This document shows positions 56,934 to 64,000 of a stretch of DNA of 64,000 nt, one piece after another. Made by a program: the position numbers and the translations under genes. Source of the stretch: Variovorax sp. J2L1-78 (lineage in GTDB: Bacteria > Pseudomonadota > Gammaproteobacteria > Burkholderiales > Burkholderiaceae_C); contig NZ_JASZYB010000001.1 in the NCBI RefSeq assembly GCF_030317205.1, positions 1,736,001 through 1,800,000 of the forward strand, read 5' to 3'. Below the pieces are notes generated by a model. It saw nothing but the letters and a program-made list of their open reading frames with translations. It was not told the origin of the DNA and did not search any database. How positions within the stretch are numbered: position 1 is the first letter of the stretch; each line of letters opens with the position of its first letter.

Positions 56934-58031
56934 TCACGTCAGACGCGTGTCGACCGTTCTTCGTTCCAACGCCAGGAACTCGGCCGACTGCATTTCGGTC
57001 AGGCGGGACACCGTGCGCGGGAACTCGTGGGCCAGCGGGCCCTCGGTGTACAACGCCTCCGGCGGCACCGCCGCCGACACGATGAGCTTGACCCGGCGGT
57101 CGTAGAACACGTCGACCAGCCAGGTGAATCGACGCGCTTCCGACGCGCGCGCCACCGTCATCTGCGGCACGTCCGACAGCAGCACCGTATGGAACTGGGT
57201 CGCGATTTCAAGGTAGTCGTTCTGCGAACGCGGGCCGCCGCAGAGCGTCTTGAAGTCGAACCAGACCAGCCCGCCCGCTTTGCGACGGGCCAGAATCTCG
57301 CGTGCCTCGATGTGCAGCACCGGGTCTTCGTCGGCGCTCTCGGCGAGCTTGTCGAAGGCCACGGTCATCTCCCGGTCGGCTTCGGGCCCGTTGGGCGTGA
57401 GGTAGAGCCGCACCTGTTCAAGCGTGCGGCGCCGGTAGTCGGTGCCGTTGTCGACGCTCAGGACTTCGAGCTTCTCGTTCAGCAGCGCGATGGCCGGCAG
57501 GATGCGGTCGCGGTGCAGGCCGTCCGGGTAGAGGTCGTCCGGCTTGAAATTGGAGGTGGTGACGAAGCCCACGCCGTTCTCGAACAGCGCGACCAGCAGC
57601 CGGTGCAGGATCATCGCGTCGGTGATGTCGGCGACGTGGAATTCGTCGAAGCAGATCAGCTTGTAGCGCTTGGAGATGCGCTTGCCGAGTTCGTCCAGCG
57701 GATTGACGATGCCCTGCAGCTCCGCCAGTTCGCGGTGCACTTCGCGCATGAACTCGTGGAAATGCAGGCGCGTCTTGCGCTTGATCGGCACGGCATTGAA
57801 GAAGCAGTCCATCAGGAAGCTCTTGCCGCGGCCGACACCGCCGTACATGTAGACGCCACGCGGCACGTCCGGGCGGTTGATGAGCTTCTTCAGCGCATTG
57901 GACCGCTGCGCCTTGTAGGCCGCCCACTCGTTGGCGCAACGATCCAGCGCGGCCACCGCGCGCAGTTGCGCGGGGTCGCTCTGGAAGCCACGCGAGGCGA
58001 GTTCGGCCTCGTACGCTTGTTGGACGCTCAA
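56934..58031 (-). CDS. zapE: Cell division ATPase ZapE (AFG1-like)
   Basis: This 365-residue AAA-type ATPase acts on the Z-ring during late division and in stress. Walker A is YGGVGRGKSFLMDCFF. Walker B is LICFDEFHVADITDAMIL. The AFG1 motifs VGFVTTSNFKPDDLYPDGL and RRFTWLVDVFYDRRVKLIV are present. The start is TTG at 58031, four bases after the lpdA stop, and no closer ATG fits. The gene follows the 2-oxoglutarate dehydrogenase genes, a placement common in Burkholderiales. Confidence 0.93.
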   Translation of the reverse strand: MSVQQAYEAELASRGFQSDPAQLRAVAALDRCANEWAAYKAQRSNALKKLINRPDVPRGVYMYGGVGRGKSFLMDCFFNAVPIKRKTRLHFHEFMREVHRELAELQGIVNPLDELGKRISKRYKLICFDEFHVADITDAMILHRLLVALFENGVGFVTTSNFKPDDLYPDGLHRDRILPAIALLNEKLEVLSVDNGTDYRRRTLEQVRLYLTPNGPEADREMTVAFDKLAESADEDPVLHIEAREILARRKAGGLVWFDFKTLCGGPRSQNDYLEIATQFHTVLLSDVPQMTVARASEARRFTWLVDVFYDRRVKLIVSAAVPPEALYTEGPLAHEFPRTVSRLTEMQSAEFLALERRTVDTRLT

Positions 58032-58035
58032 AGGA

Positions 58036-59463
58036 TCAGAAGTTGAGCGTGCGCTTGTCGATGGCGAGCGCGGCTTCCTTCGTCGCTTCGGACAGCGACG
58101 GGTGCGCATGGCAGATGCGGGCGATGTCTTCGGCGCTGGCCTTGAACTCCATCGCCACGACGGCTTCGGAGATCAGCTCGCTGACCTGCGGGCCCACCAT
58201 GTGCACGCCCAGGATCTCGTCGGTCGTCGCATCGGCCAGGAACTTGACCATGCCGGTCGTGTCGCCCAGCGCGCGTGCGCGGCCGTTCGCCAGGAACGGG
58301 AAGGTACCGGCCTTGTAGGCGCGGCCGCTGGCCTTGAGCTGCTGCTCGGTCTGGCCGACCCATGCGATCTCCGGCGAGGTGTAGATCACCCACGGGATCG
58401 TGTTGAAGTTGACGTGGCCATGCTGGCCGGCGATGCGCTCGGCCACGGCAACGCCTTCTTCTTCGGCCTTGTGCGCCAGCATCGGGCCGCGCACCACGTC
58501 GCCGATCGCCCAGACGTTGGGCAGGTTGGTCTTGCAGTTGTCGTCCACCGTGATGGCACCACGCTCGTCAAGCGCCAGGCCCACGGCTTCGGCGTTCAGG
58601 CCGATGGTGTTGGGCACACGGCCGATCGACACGATCAGCTTGTCGACGTCGAGCGACACGGCCTCGCCCTTGGCGTTGGTGTAGGCGACATTGACACCCT
58701 TCTTGCCGGTCTTGACCTCGCCGACCTTCACGCCCAGCTCGATCTTCAGGCCCTGCTTGTCGAAGGCCTTCTTGGCTTCCTTGGCGATCTGTTCGTCGAC
58801 CGCCCCCAGGAACGTGGGCAGGCCTTCGAGCACGGTGACTTCGGCACCGAGGCGGCGCCAGACCGAGCCCATTTCCAGGCCGATCACACCGGAGCCGATC
58901 AGCGCCAGCTTCTTGGGCACCGCGCCGACGCGCAACGCGCCGTCGTTCGAGAGGATGTTCTCCTCGTCGAAGGGCGCACCCGGCAGTGCGCGGGCGTTGG
59001 AGCCCGTGGCCACGATGATGTGCTTGCCGACGATCGACTCCTCGGCAGCGCCCGCCACCTTGAGTTCGTAGCCGCCCTCTGCCGCCTTCACGAACGAGGC
59101 GCGACCGTGGAAGAACGTGATCTTGTTCTTCTTGAACAGGTACGCGACACCGTCGTTGTTCTGCTTCACGACCTGGTCCTTGCGGGCCAGCATCTTGCCG
59201 ACGTCGAGCTCCAGGCCCTTCACGTTGATGCCGTGCTCGGCGAAGTGCTTGCCCGCGTGCTCGTAGTGCTCGGACGACTGCAGCAACGCCTTCGACGGAA
59301 TGCATCCGATGTTGGTGCAGGTGCCCCCGAGCGCAGGGCCGCCCTTGTCGTTCTTCCACTCGTCCACGCAGGCGGTGTTGAAGCCGAGTTGTGCGGCGCG
59401 GATGGCGGCGATGTAGCCACCGGGGCCACCACCGATGACGATGACGTCGAATTGCTTGCTCAT
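58036..59463 (-). CDS. lpdA: Dihydrolipoyl dehydrogenase (E3)
   Basis: This 475-residue flavoprotein reoxidises the lipoyl groups of 2-oxo acid dehydrogenases. The FAD site is [20 protein letters not shown]. The redox disulfide is Cys49/Cys54 in [13 protein letters not shown]. The NAD site is [20 protein letters not shown]. The dimer-interface His-Glu pair lies in [15 protein letters not shown]. It is the third gene of the sucA-odhB-lpdA set, interrupted by one unknown gene. Confidence 0.96.
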   Translation of the reverse strand: MSKQFDVIVIGGGPGGYIAAIRAAQLGFNTACVDEWKNDKGGPALGGTCTNIGCIPSKALLQSSEHYEHAGKHFAEHGINVKGLELDVGKMLARKDQVVKQNNDGVAYLFKKNKITFFHGRASFVKAAEGGYELKVAGAAEESIVGKHIIVATGSNARALPGAPFDEENILSNDGALRVGAVPKKLALIGSGVIGLEMGSVWRRLGAEVTVLEGLPTFLGAVDEQIAKEAKKAFDKQGLKIELGVKVGEVKTGKKGVNVAYTNAKGEAVSLDVDKLIVSIGRVPNTIGLNAEAVGLALDERGAITVDDNCKTNLPNVWAIGDVVRGPMLAHKAEEEGVAVAERIAGQHGHVNFNTIPWVIYTSPEIAWVGQTEQQLKASGRAYKAGTFPFLANGRARALGDTTGMVKFLADATTDEILGVHMVGPQVSELISEAVVAMEFKASAEDIARICHAHPSLSEATKEAALAIDKRTLNF

Positions 59464-59467
59464 GATT

Positions 59468-59971
59468 TCAATCCAGTTTCTTGAGTTCGAACGCCCCCGC
59501 GTGGAGGACGATTCCAAATACACCTGTCTGTGCGATCAGCGTCTCGCGCTTTGGCCCTTCGGGCCCCAACGCGACCGTGGTACCGGGCTGCGTGAGGCAG
59601 AAGAAAAGATGTCCGCCGTCGAGGCACTCGATGCTGCCCGCCGCATGAAGCGCGCTCCAGCCGAGGCCCTCATAGTCACGCTCGACGAAACGCCGCAGCA
59701 ACCGGCCTTGCTCGGAGCCAGTGGCTTCGCGCAGGGTCCAGCGCGACAGTTCCGCCCAGTCGCGCTCTACCAGTTTTGCAGGATCCGCATCGGCTGCCTT
59801 GGCGACGACCAGCGTCTGCGAAGCTGCACCGGACCGCTCGGCCGTGGCGCCGCCCTTCACCCATTCGAGACGGTAGACGCCGCTCCACGGGTCGCTGGTC
59901 GGTGCAGCGGCCCCGGCGCCCAGAGGCGCCAGACCCATCACGCAAGACAACCAGACGGCCGAGCGGCGCAT
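59468..59971 (-). CDS. Hypothetical exported protein in the 2-oxoglutarate dehydrogenase operon
   Basis: This 167-residue protein has a signal peptide ([18 protein letters not shown]) and a small predicted beta-rich domain, with [10 protein letters not shown] and two cysteines ([12 protein letters not shown]) that may form a disulfide. I do not recognise it. It sits 7 bases after odhB and 4 bases before lpdA, so it must be cotranscribed with them, although its product should be periplasmic. Confidence 0.75.
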   Translation of the reverse strand: MRRSAVWLSCVMGLAPLGAGAAAPTSDPWSGVYRLEWVKGGATAERSGAASQTLVVAKAADADPAKLVERDWAELSRWTLREATGSEQGRLLRRFVERDYEGLGWSALHAAGSIECLDGGHLFFCLTQPGTTVALGPEGPKRETLIAQTGVFGIVLHAGAFELKKLD

Positions 59972-59978
59972 CGCGTTC

Positions 59979-61247
59979 TCAGATGTCGAACAGCAGGCGC
60001 GACGGGTCTTCCAGCGCTTCCTTCATGGCGACCAGGCCCAGCACGGCTTCGCGGCCGTCGATGATGCGGTGGTCGTACGACATCGCCAGGTAGTTCATCG
60101 GGCGGATGACGATCTGGCCGTTCTCGACCACGGCGCGGTCCTTGGTCGCGTGCACGCCCAGGATGGCCGACTGCGGCGGGTTGATGATGGGCGTCGACAG
60201 CATCGAGCCGAAGGTGCCGCCGTTGGAGATGGAGAAGGTGCCGCCGGTCATGTCTTCGATGCCCAGCTTCCCGTCTTGCGCCTTCTTGCCGAATTCGGCG
60301 ATCTTCTTTTCGATCTCGGCGAAGCTCATCTGGTCGGCATTGCGCAGGATGGGCACCACCAGGCCGCGCGGCGAACCGACGGCGATGCCGATGTCGAAGT
60401 AGCCGTGGTAGACGATGTCGTTGCCGTCGACCGAGGCGTTGATGACCGGGAACTTTTTCAGCGCATGCACCGCGGCCTTCACGAAGAAGCTCATGAAGCC
60501 GATCTTCACGCCGTGTTCCTTGGTGAACTGGTCCTGGAACTTCTTGCGCATCTCCATGACCGGGGCCATGTTGACTTCGTTGAAGGTGGTCAGGATGGCG
60601 TTGGTCGACTGCGATTGCAGCAGGCGCTCGGCGATGCGGGCGCGCAGGCGGCTCATCGGCACGCGCTGCTCGGGGCGCTCGCCCAGGTCCTTCGGGCTCG
60701 ACGGTGCAGCGACCTGCTGCAGCGCGGGCTTGGCGGCCGGCGCCGGCGCGGCGGCCGGGGCCTTGGCGGTGGTGCCCGACGCCACGGCGCCAAGCACGTC
60801 GCCCTTGGTCACGCGGCCGTCCTTGCCGGAGCCGGCCACGTCGCCGGTCGACAGGTTGTTGTCCGCCAGCAGCTTGGCGGCAGCGGGCATTGCCACGTCG
60901 GACTTGGAACCGCCGGTGGCGGCCGCTGCGGCCTGAGCGGGTGCAGGTGCGGCGGCAGCGGGTGCTGCAGCCGGTGCGGCCGCAGGCGCTGCGGCGCCGG
61001 CCTTGCCTTCGGTGTCGATCTTGGCGATGACCTGCCCGGCCGTCACGGTAGCACCGTCACCTTGCACGATCTCGGCCAGCACGCCGGCCGACGGCGCCGG
61101 CACTTCGAGCACGACCTTGTCGGTCTCGATCTCGATCAGGATCTCATCGACGGCGACGGCTTCGCCGGCTTTCTTCTTCCAGGTGAGCATGGTGGCTTCG
61201 GCCACCGATTCCGACAACTCAGGGACTTTGACTTCAACGATAGACAT
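59979..61247 (-). CDS. odhB: Dihydrolipoyl succinyltransferase (E2 of 2-oxoglutarate dehydrogenase)
   Basis: This 422-residue core enzyme moves the succinyl group to CoA. The lipoyl domain (1-75) carries Lys44 in [13 protein letters not shown]. An Ala/Pro-rich hinge follows, then the E3-binding domain (about 115-150, [20 protein letters not shown]). A second hinge leads to the catalytic domain ending in [15 protein letters not shown] with the active-site His. It follows sucA by 54 bases. Confidence 0.96.
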   Translation of the reverse strand: MSIVEVKVPELSESVAEATMLTWKKKAGEAVAVDEILIEIETDKVVLEVPAPSAGVLAEIVQGDGATVTAGQVIAKIDTEGKAGAAAPAAAPAAAPAAAAPAPAQAAAAATGGSKSDVAMPAAAKLLADNNLSTGDVAGSGKDGRVTKGDVLGAVASGTTAKAPAAAPAPAAKPALQQVAAPSSPKDLGERPEQRVPMSRLRARIAERLLQSQSTNAILTTFNEVNMAPVMEMRKKFQDQFTKEHGVKIGFMSFFVKAAVHALKKFPVINASVDGNDIVYHGYFDIGIAVGSPRGLVVPILRNADQMSFAEIEKKIAEFGKKAQDGKLGIEDMTGGTFSISNGGTFGSMLSTPIINPPQSAILGVHATKDRAVVENGQIVIRPMNYLAMSYDHRIIDGREAVLGLVAMKEALEDPSRLLFDI

Positions 61248-61301
61248 TTTGGAGAGTGCTCCGACTTTTACTTATAGGTGGGATGGATGGTAGGAGCCGG
61301 C

Positions 61302-64000
61302 TCACTTCGTGAGGACGAAACCCTTGAGCTTGCCGAACGCGCCGTCGACCAGCGCCTTCTGCTGCTCCTGGTGCAGATGCGAATAGCCGACCGCCGGCGA
61401 TGCCGAGGCGGCGCGACCGGAGTAGCCCAGCTTCTGGCCTTCGGCCATGTTCTCGTGGATGTAGTGCTGCACGAAGAACCAGGCGCCCTGGTTCTGCGGT
61501 TCGTCCTGGCACCACACCACGTCGACCAGGTTCGGGTACTTCTTCAGCTCGGTGGAGAAGGCCTTGTGCGGGAACGGATAGAGCTGCTCGACGCGGATGA
61601 TGGCCACGTCGTCGCTGCCCCTCTCTTCGCGCTTCTTGGCCAGGTCATAGTAGACCTTGCCCGAGCAGGCGATCACGCGCTTGACCTTGTCGGCCTTGAG
61701 GTCCTTCGCGTCGGGGATGACGGTCTGGAACGAACCCTTGGTGAACTCGGACAGCGGCGAGGTCGCGTCCTTGTTGCGCAGCAGCGACTTGGGCGTGAGG
61801 ATGACCAGCGGCTTGCGCAGGTTGCGCACCATCTGCCGACGCAGGATGTGGAAGATCTGGCTGGCCGTGGTCGGCTGCACCACCTGCATGTTGGTGTCGG
61901 CGCTCAGCTGCATGAAGCGCTCCAGGCGCGCCGAGCTGTGCTCGGGGCCCTGGCCTTCGTAGCCATGCGGCAGCATCATCGTCAGGCCGTTGACGCGGCC
62001 CCACTTGACTTCGCCCGACGCGATGAACTGGTCGATCACGACCTGCGCACCGTTGACGAAGTCGCCGAACTGCGCTTCCCAGATCACGAGCGTGTTCGGG
62101 TCGTTCGAAGCGTAGCCGTATTCGAAGGCCAGCACGGCCTCTTCGGACAGGATCGAGTCGATCACGACGAACGGGGCCTGGTTCTCGGCCACGTTCTGCA
62201 GCGGCACATAGGTGCCTTCATCGAACTTCTCGCGGTTCTGGTCGTGCAGCACCGCATGGCGGTGCGTGAAGGTGCCGCGGCCCGAGTCTTCACCCGAGAG
62301 GCGCACCGGATAGCCGCTGGCCACCAGCGAGGCGAAGGCCATGTGTTCGCCCATGCCCCAGTCGACATTGACGTCGCCGCGGCCCATGGCGGCGCGGTCG
62401 TCCAGCACCTTCTTGACCAGCGGATGCACGGTGAAGCCGGCCGGCACCATGGTGATCTTCTCGGCCAGACGCTTCCACTCGGCCGTGGGGATGGCCGTGT
62501 CGCCGGCATCGGTCCACTTCTTGTTGAGGAAGGGGCTCCAGTCGACGGCGTACTTGCTCTTGAAGTTGGTGAGCACCGGGTCGGACGTGTTCTTGCCGGC
62601 GTCGAAGGCGGCGCGTTGCGCCTTGACCATGTCGTCGCCCAGCGTCGCGCCCAGGCCCTGCGCGGCCAGCTTGTCGGCGTACAGCTTGCGCGTGCCCGGG
62701 TGCTGGGCGATCTTCTTGTACATCAGCGGCTGGGTGAGCGACGGCGTGTCCTGCTCGTTGTGGCCCAGCTTGCGGAAACAGATGATGTCGACGACCACGT
62801 CCTTCTGGAACTCCATGCGGAAGTCCAGCGCGAGCTGGGTGGCCAGCACCACGGCTTCAGGGTCGTCGCCGTTCACGTGCAGCACGGGTGCTTCGATCAT
62901 CTTGACGATGTCCGAGCAGTACAGCGTCGAGCGGCTGTCGCGCGGATCGCTGGTGGTGAAGCCGATCTGGTTGTTGATGACGATGTGCACCGTGCCGCCG
63001 GTGGAATAGCCACGCGTCTCGGCCAGCGCCAGCGTTTCCATCACGACGCCCTGCCCGGCGAAGGCGGCGTCGCCGTGCACGATGATCGGCAGCACCTGCT
63101 TGCCGAGCGGGTCGCCGCGACGGTCCATGCGGGCACGCACCGACCCCTCGACCACCGGGTTCACGATCTCGAGGTGGGACGGGTTGAACGCGAGGCTCAG
63201 GTGCACCGGGCCACCGCGCGTGCTCACGTCGGAGCTGAAGCCCTGGTGGTACTTCACGTCGCCGCTGGGCAGGTCTTCGGGAGCGGTATGGTCGAACTCG
63301 GCGAACAGGTCGGCCGGCATCTTGCCGAGCGAATTGACCAGCACGTTGAGGCGGCCGCGGTGGGCCATGCCAATCACGATCTCCTGCACGCCCTTGGCGC
63401 CAGCCTCGTTGATCAACTCGTCCATCGAGACGATGAAGCTCTCGCCACCTTCGAGCGAAAAGCGCTTCTGGCCGACGTACTTGGTGTGCAGGAAGCGTTC
63501 CAGGCCTTCGGCAGCCGTCAGGCGTTCGAGCACATGCTTCTTCTGGTCGGCATTGAGCTGCGGGTTGGTGCGGGTCGTCTCGAGCTTCTGCTGCCACCAG
63601 CGCTTGTGGTTCTGGTCGGTCGTGTACATGTACTCGACACCGATGGTGCCGCAGTACGTTTCGCGCAAGGCGTTGAGCAGGTCGCGCAGGGACATCGTGT
63701 CCTTGCCGAAGAAGGTGTTGCTCGTGTTGAACACCGTTTCGAGGTCCGCGTCGCGCAGACCATAGAACGAAGGTTCGAGTTCGGGGATCGCCGGGCGCTC
63801 GGTGCGCTTGAGCGGATCGAGGTCGGCCCAGCGCGCGCCGACGTTGCGGTAGGCGGCGATCAGTTGCTGGACGGCCGTGCGCTGGCGGCCGAGTTCGGAG
63901 TCGGCCCCGCTGGCCTGCACCACCTTGGTCGTGCCCTGCTTCGCGCGCTCGGCGAAGGCATTGATGACCGGCAGGTGCGCCACGTCGCGGGCATTGCTGC
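61302..64000 (-). CDS. sucA: 2-oxoglutarate dehydrogenase E1 (N-terminus outside window)
   Basis: About 900 residues of the thiamine-diphosphate E1 subunit are present, and the frame continues past the window end, so the first few dozen residues are missing. Features are LRETYCGTIGVEYMYTTDQN, IGMAHRGRLNVLVNSLGKMP, the ThDP/Mg motif region near FAGQGVVMETLALAETRGYS, and SGEDSGRGTFTHRHAVLHDQ. It decarboxylates 2-oxoglutarate and succinylates the lipoyl group of OdhB, which is encoded downstream. The identity is secure. Confidence 0.96.
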   Translation of the reverse strand, partial: SNARDVAHLPVINAFAERAKQGTTKVVQASGADSELGRQRTAVQQLIAAYRNVGARWADLDPLKRTERPAIPELEPSFYGLRDADLETVFNTSNTFFGKDTMSLRDLLNALRETYCGTIGVEYMYTTDQNHKRWWQQKLETTRTNPQLNADQKKHVLERLTAAEGLERFLHTKYVGQKRFSLEGGESFIVSMDELINEAGAKGVQEIVIGMAHRGRLNVLVNSLGKMPADLFAEFDHTAPEDLPSGDVKYHQGFSSDVSTRGGPVHLSLAFNPSHLEIVNPVVEGSVRARMDRRGDPLGKQVLPIIVHGDAAFAGQGVVMETLALAETRGYSTGGTVHIVINNQIGFTTSDPRDSRSTLYCSDIVKMIEAPVLHVNGDDPEAVVLATQLALDFRMEFQKDVVVDIICFRKLGHNEQDTPSLTQPLMYKKIAQHPGTRKLYADKLAAQGLGATLGDDMVKAQRAAFDAGKNTSDPVLTNFKSKYAVDWSPFLNKKWTDAGDTAIPTAEWKRLAEKITMVPAGFTVHPLVKKVLDDRAAMGRGDVNVDWGMGEHMAFASLVASGYPVRLSGEDSGRGTFTHRHAVLHDQNREKFDEGTYVPLQNVAENQAPFVVIDSILSEEAVLAFEYGYASNDPNTLVIWEAQFGDFVNGAQVVIDQFIASGEVKWGRVNGLTMMLPHGYEGQGPEHSSARLERFMQLSADTNMQVVQPTTASQIFHILRRQMVRNLRKPLVILTPKSLLRNKDATSPLSEFTKGSFQTVIPDAKDLKADKVKRVIACSGKVYYDLAKKREERGSDDVAIIRVEQLYPFPHKAFSTELKKYPNLVDVVWCQDEPQNQGAWFFVQHYIHENMAEGQKLGYSGRAASASPAVGYSHLHQEQQKALVDGAFGKLKGFVLTK

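Overview
The window is a high-GC, densely coding chromosomal segment of a betaproteobacterium. It most likely comes from the Comamonadaceae (Burkholderiales), and a Variovorax-like organism would fit. The reasons are the two Bug-type solute-binding proteins, the GTG-started 81-residue Hfq followed by hflX-hflK-hflC-DUF2065-hisZ-purA, the bamB-yfgM-hisS-ispG-rodZ-pilW-rlmN-ndk block, and the generally short gaps between genes. This assignment is inference from gene content and order; no rRNA is present. I saw no tRNA, rRNA, CRISPR array, insertion sequence or prophage gene. No gene-free stretch exceeds about 170 bases.

Layout. Positions 1-5280 hold an iron-acquisition block: the 3' end of a TonB-dependent receptor gene, a convergent second receptor with an N-terminal signalling domain, and its FecR-like anti-sigma and FecI-like sigma factor behind a Fur-box-like sequence. 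Positions 5269-9996 hold a very large membrane patatin-like phospholipase divergent from a NAPE-PLD-like metallo-beta-lactamase-fold lipoprotein. Positions 10000-15943 are an accessory catabolic cluster: two Bug periplasmic binding proteins, an amidohydrolase, a family III CoA-transferase and a CitE-like lyase, read away from a divergent LysR regulator. Positions 15967-17884 hold opgC and two small unknown genes.

Positions 17901-23149 hold topoisomerase IV as parE, a lytic transglycosylase gene and parC in a row. A LexA-box-like sequence lies just upstream of parE. Then come an MFS transporter, a 46-residue peptide gene, a methyltransferase, dapA-bamC, a WalJ-like hydrolase, rlmB, a YbbA-like ATPase, a Tat-type arylesterase, a cystathionine beta-lyase-like gene, a phosphoribosyltransferase, purA and hisZ.

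Positions 35051-48381 are the housekeeping hflC/hflK/hflX/hfq/der/bamB/yfgM/hisS/ispG/rodZ/pilW/rlmN/ndk run, nearly all on the minus strand. Positions 48533-56130 hold rluB-scpB, rluD, bamD, a DinG-like helicase, a YdcH-like peptide and a PP2C phosphatase. Positions 56152-64000 hold an unknown exported coiled-coil protein, zapE, and the 2-oxoglutarate dehydrogenase genes lpdA, odhB and sucA (cut by the window edge), with an unknown exported protein gene inserted between odhB and lpdA.

Functional themes are outer-membrane assembly (three Bam lipoproteins, bamB, bamC and bamD, at separate loci), ribosomal RNA modification (rlmB, rlmN, rluB, rluD), chromosome segregation (parC, parE, scpB) and TCA-cycle oxidation. 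Nothing in the window is clearly a new system. The least ordinary elements are the membrane-split patatin, the orphan Bug/CoA-transferase/CitE cluster, the LexA-like site at parE, and the intrinsic terminator between hfq and hflX.
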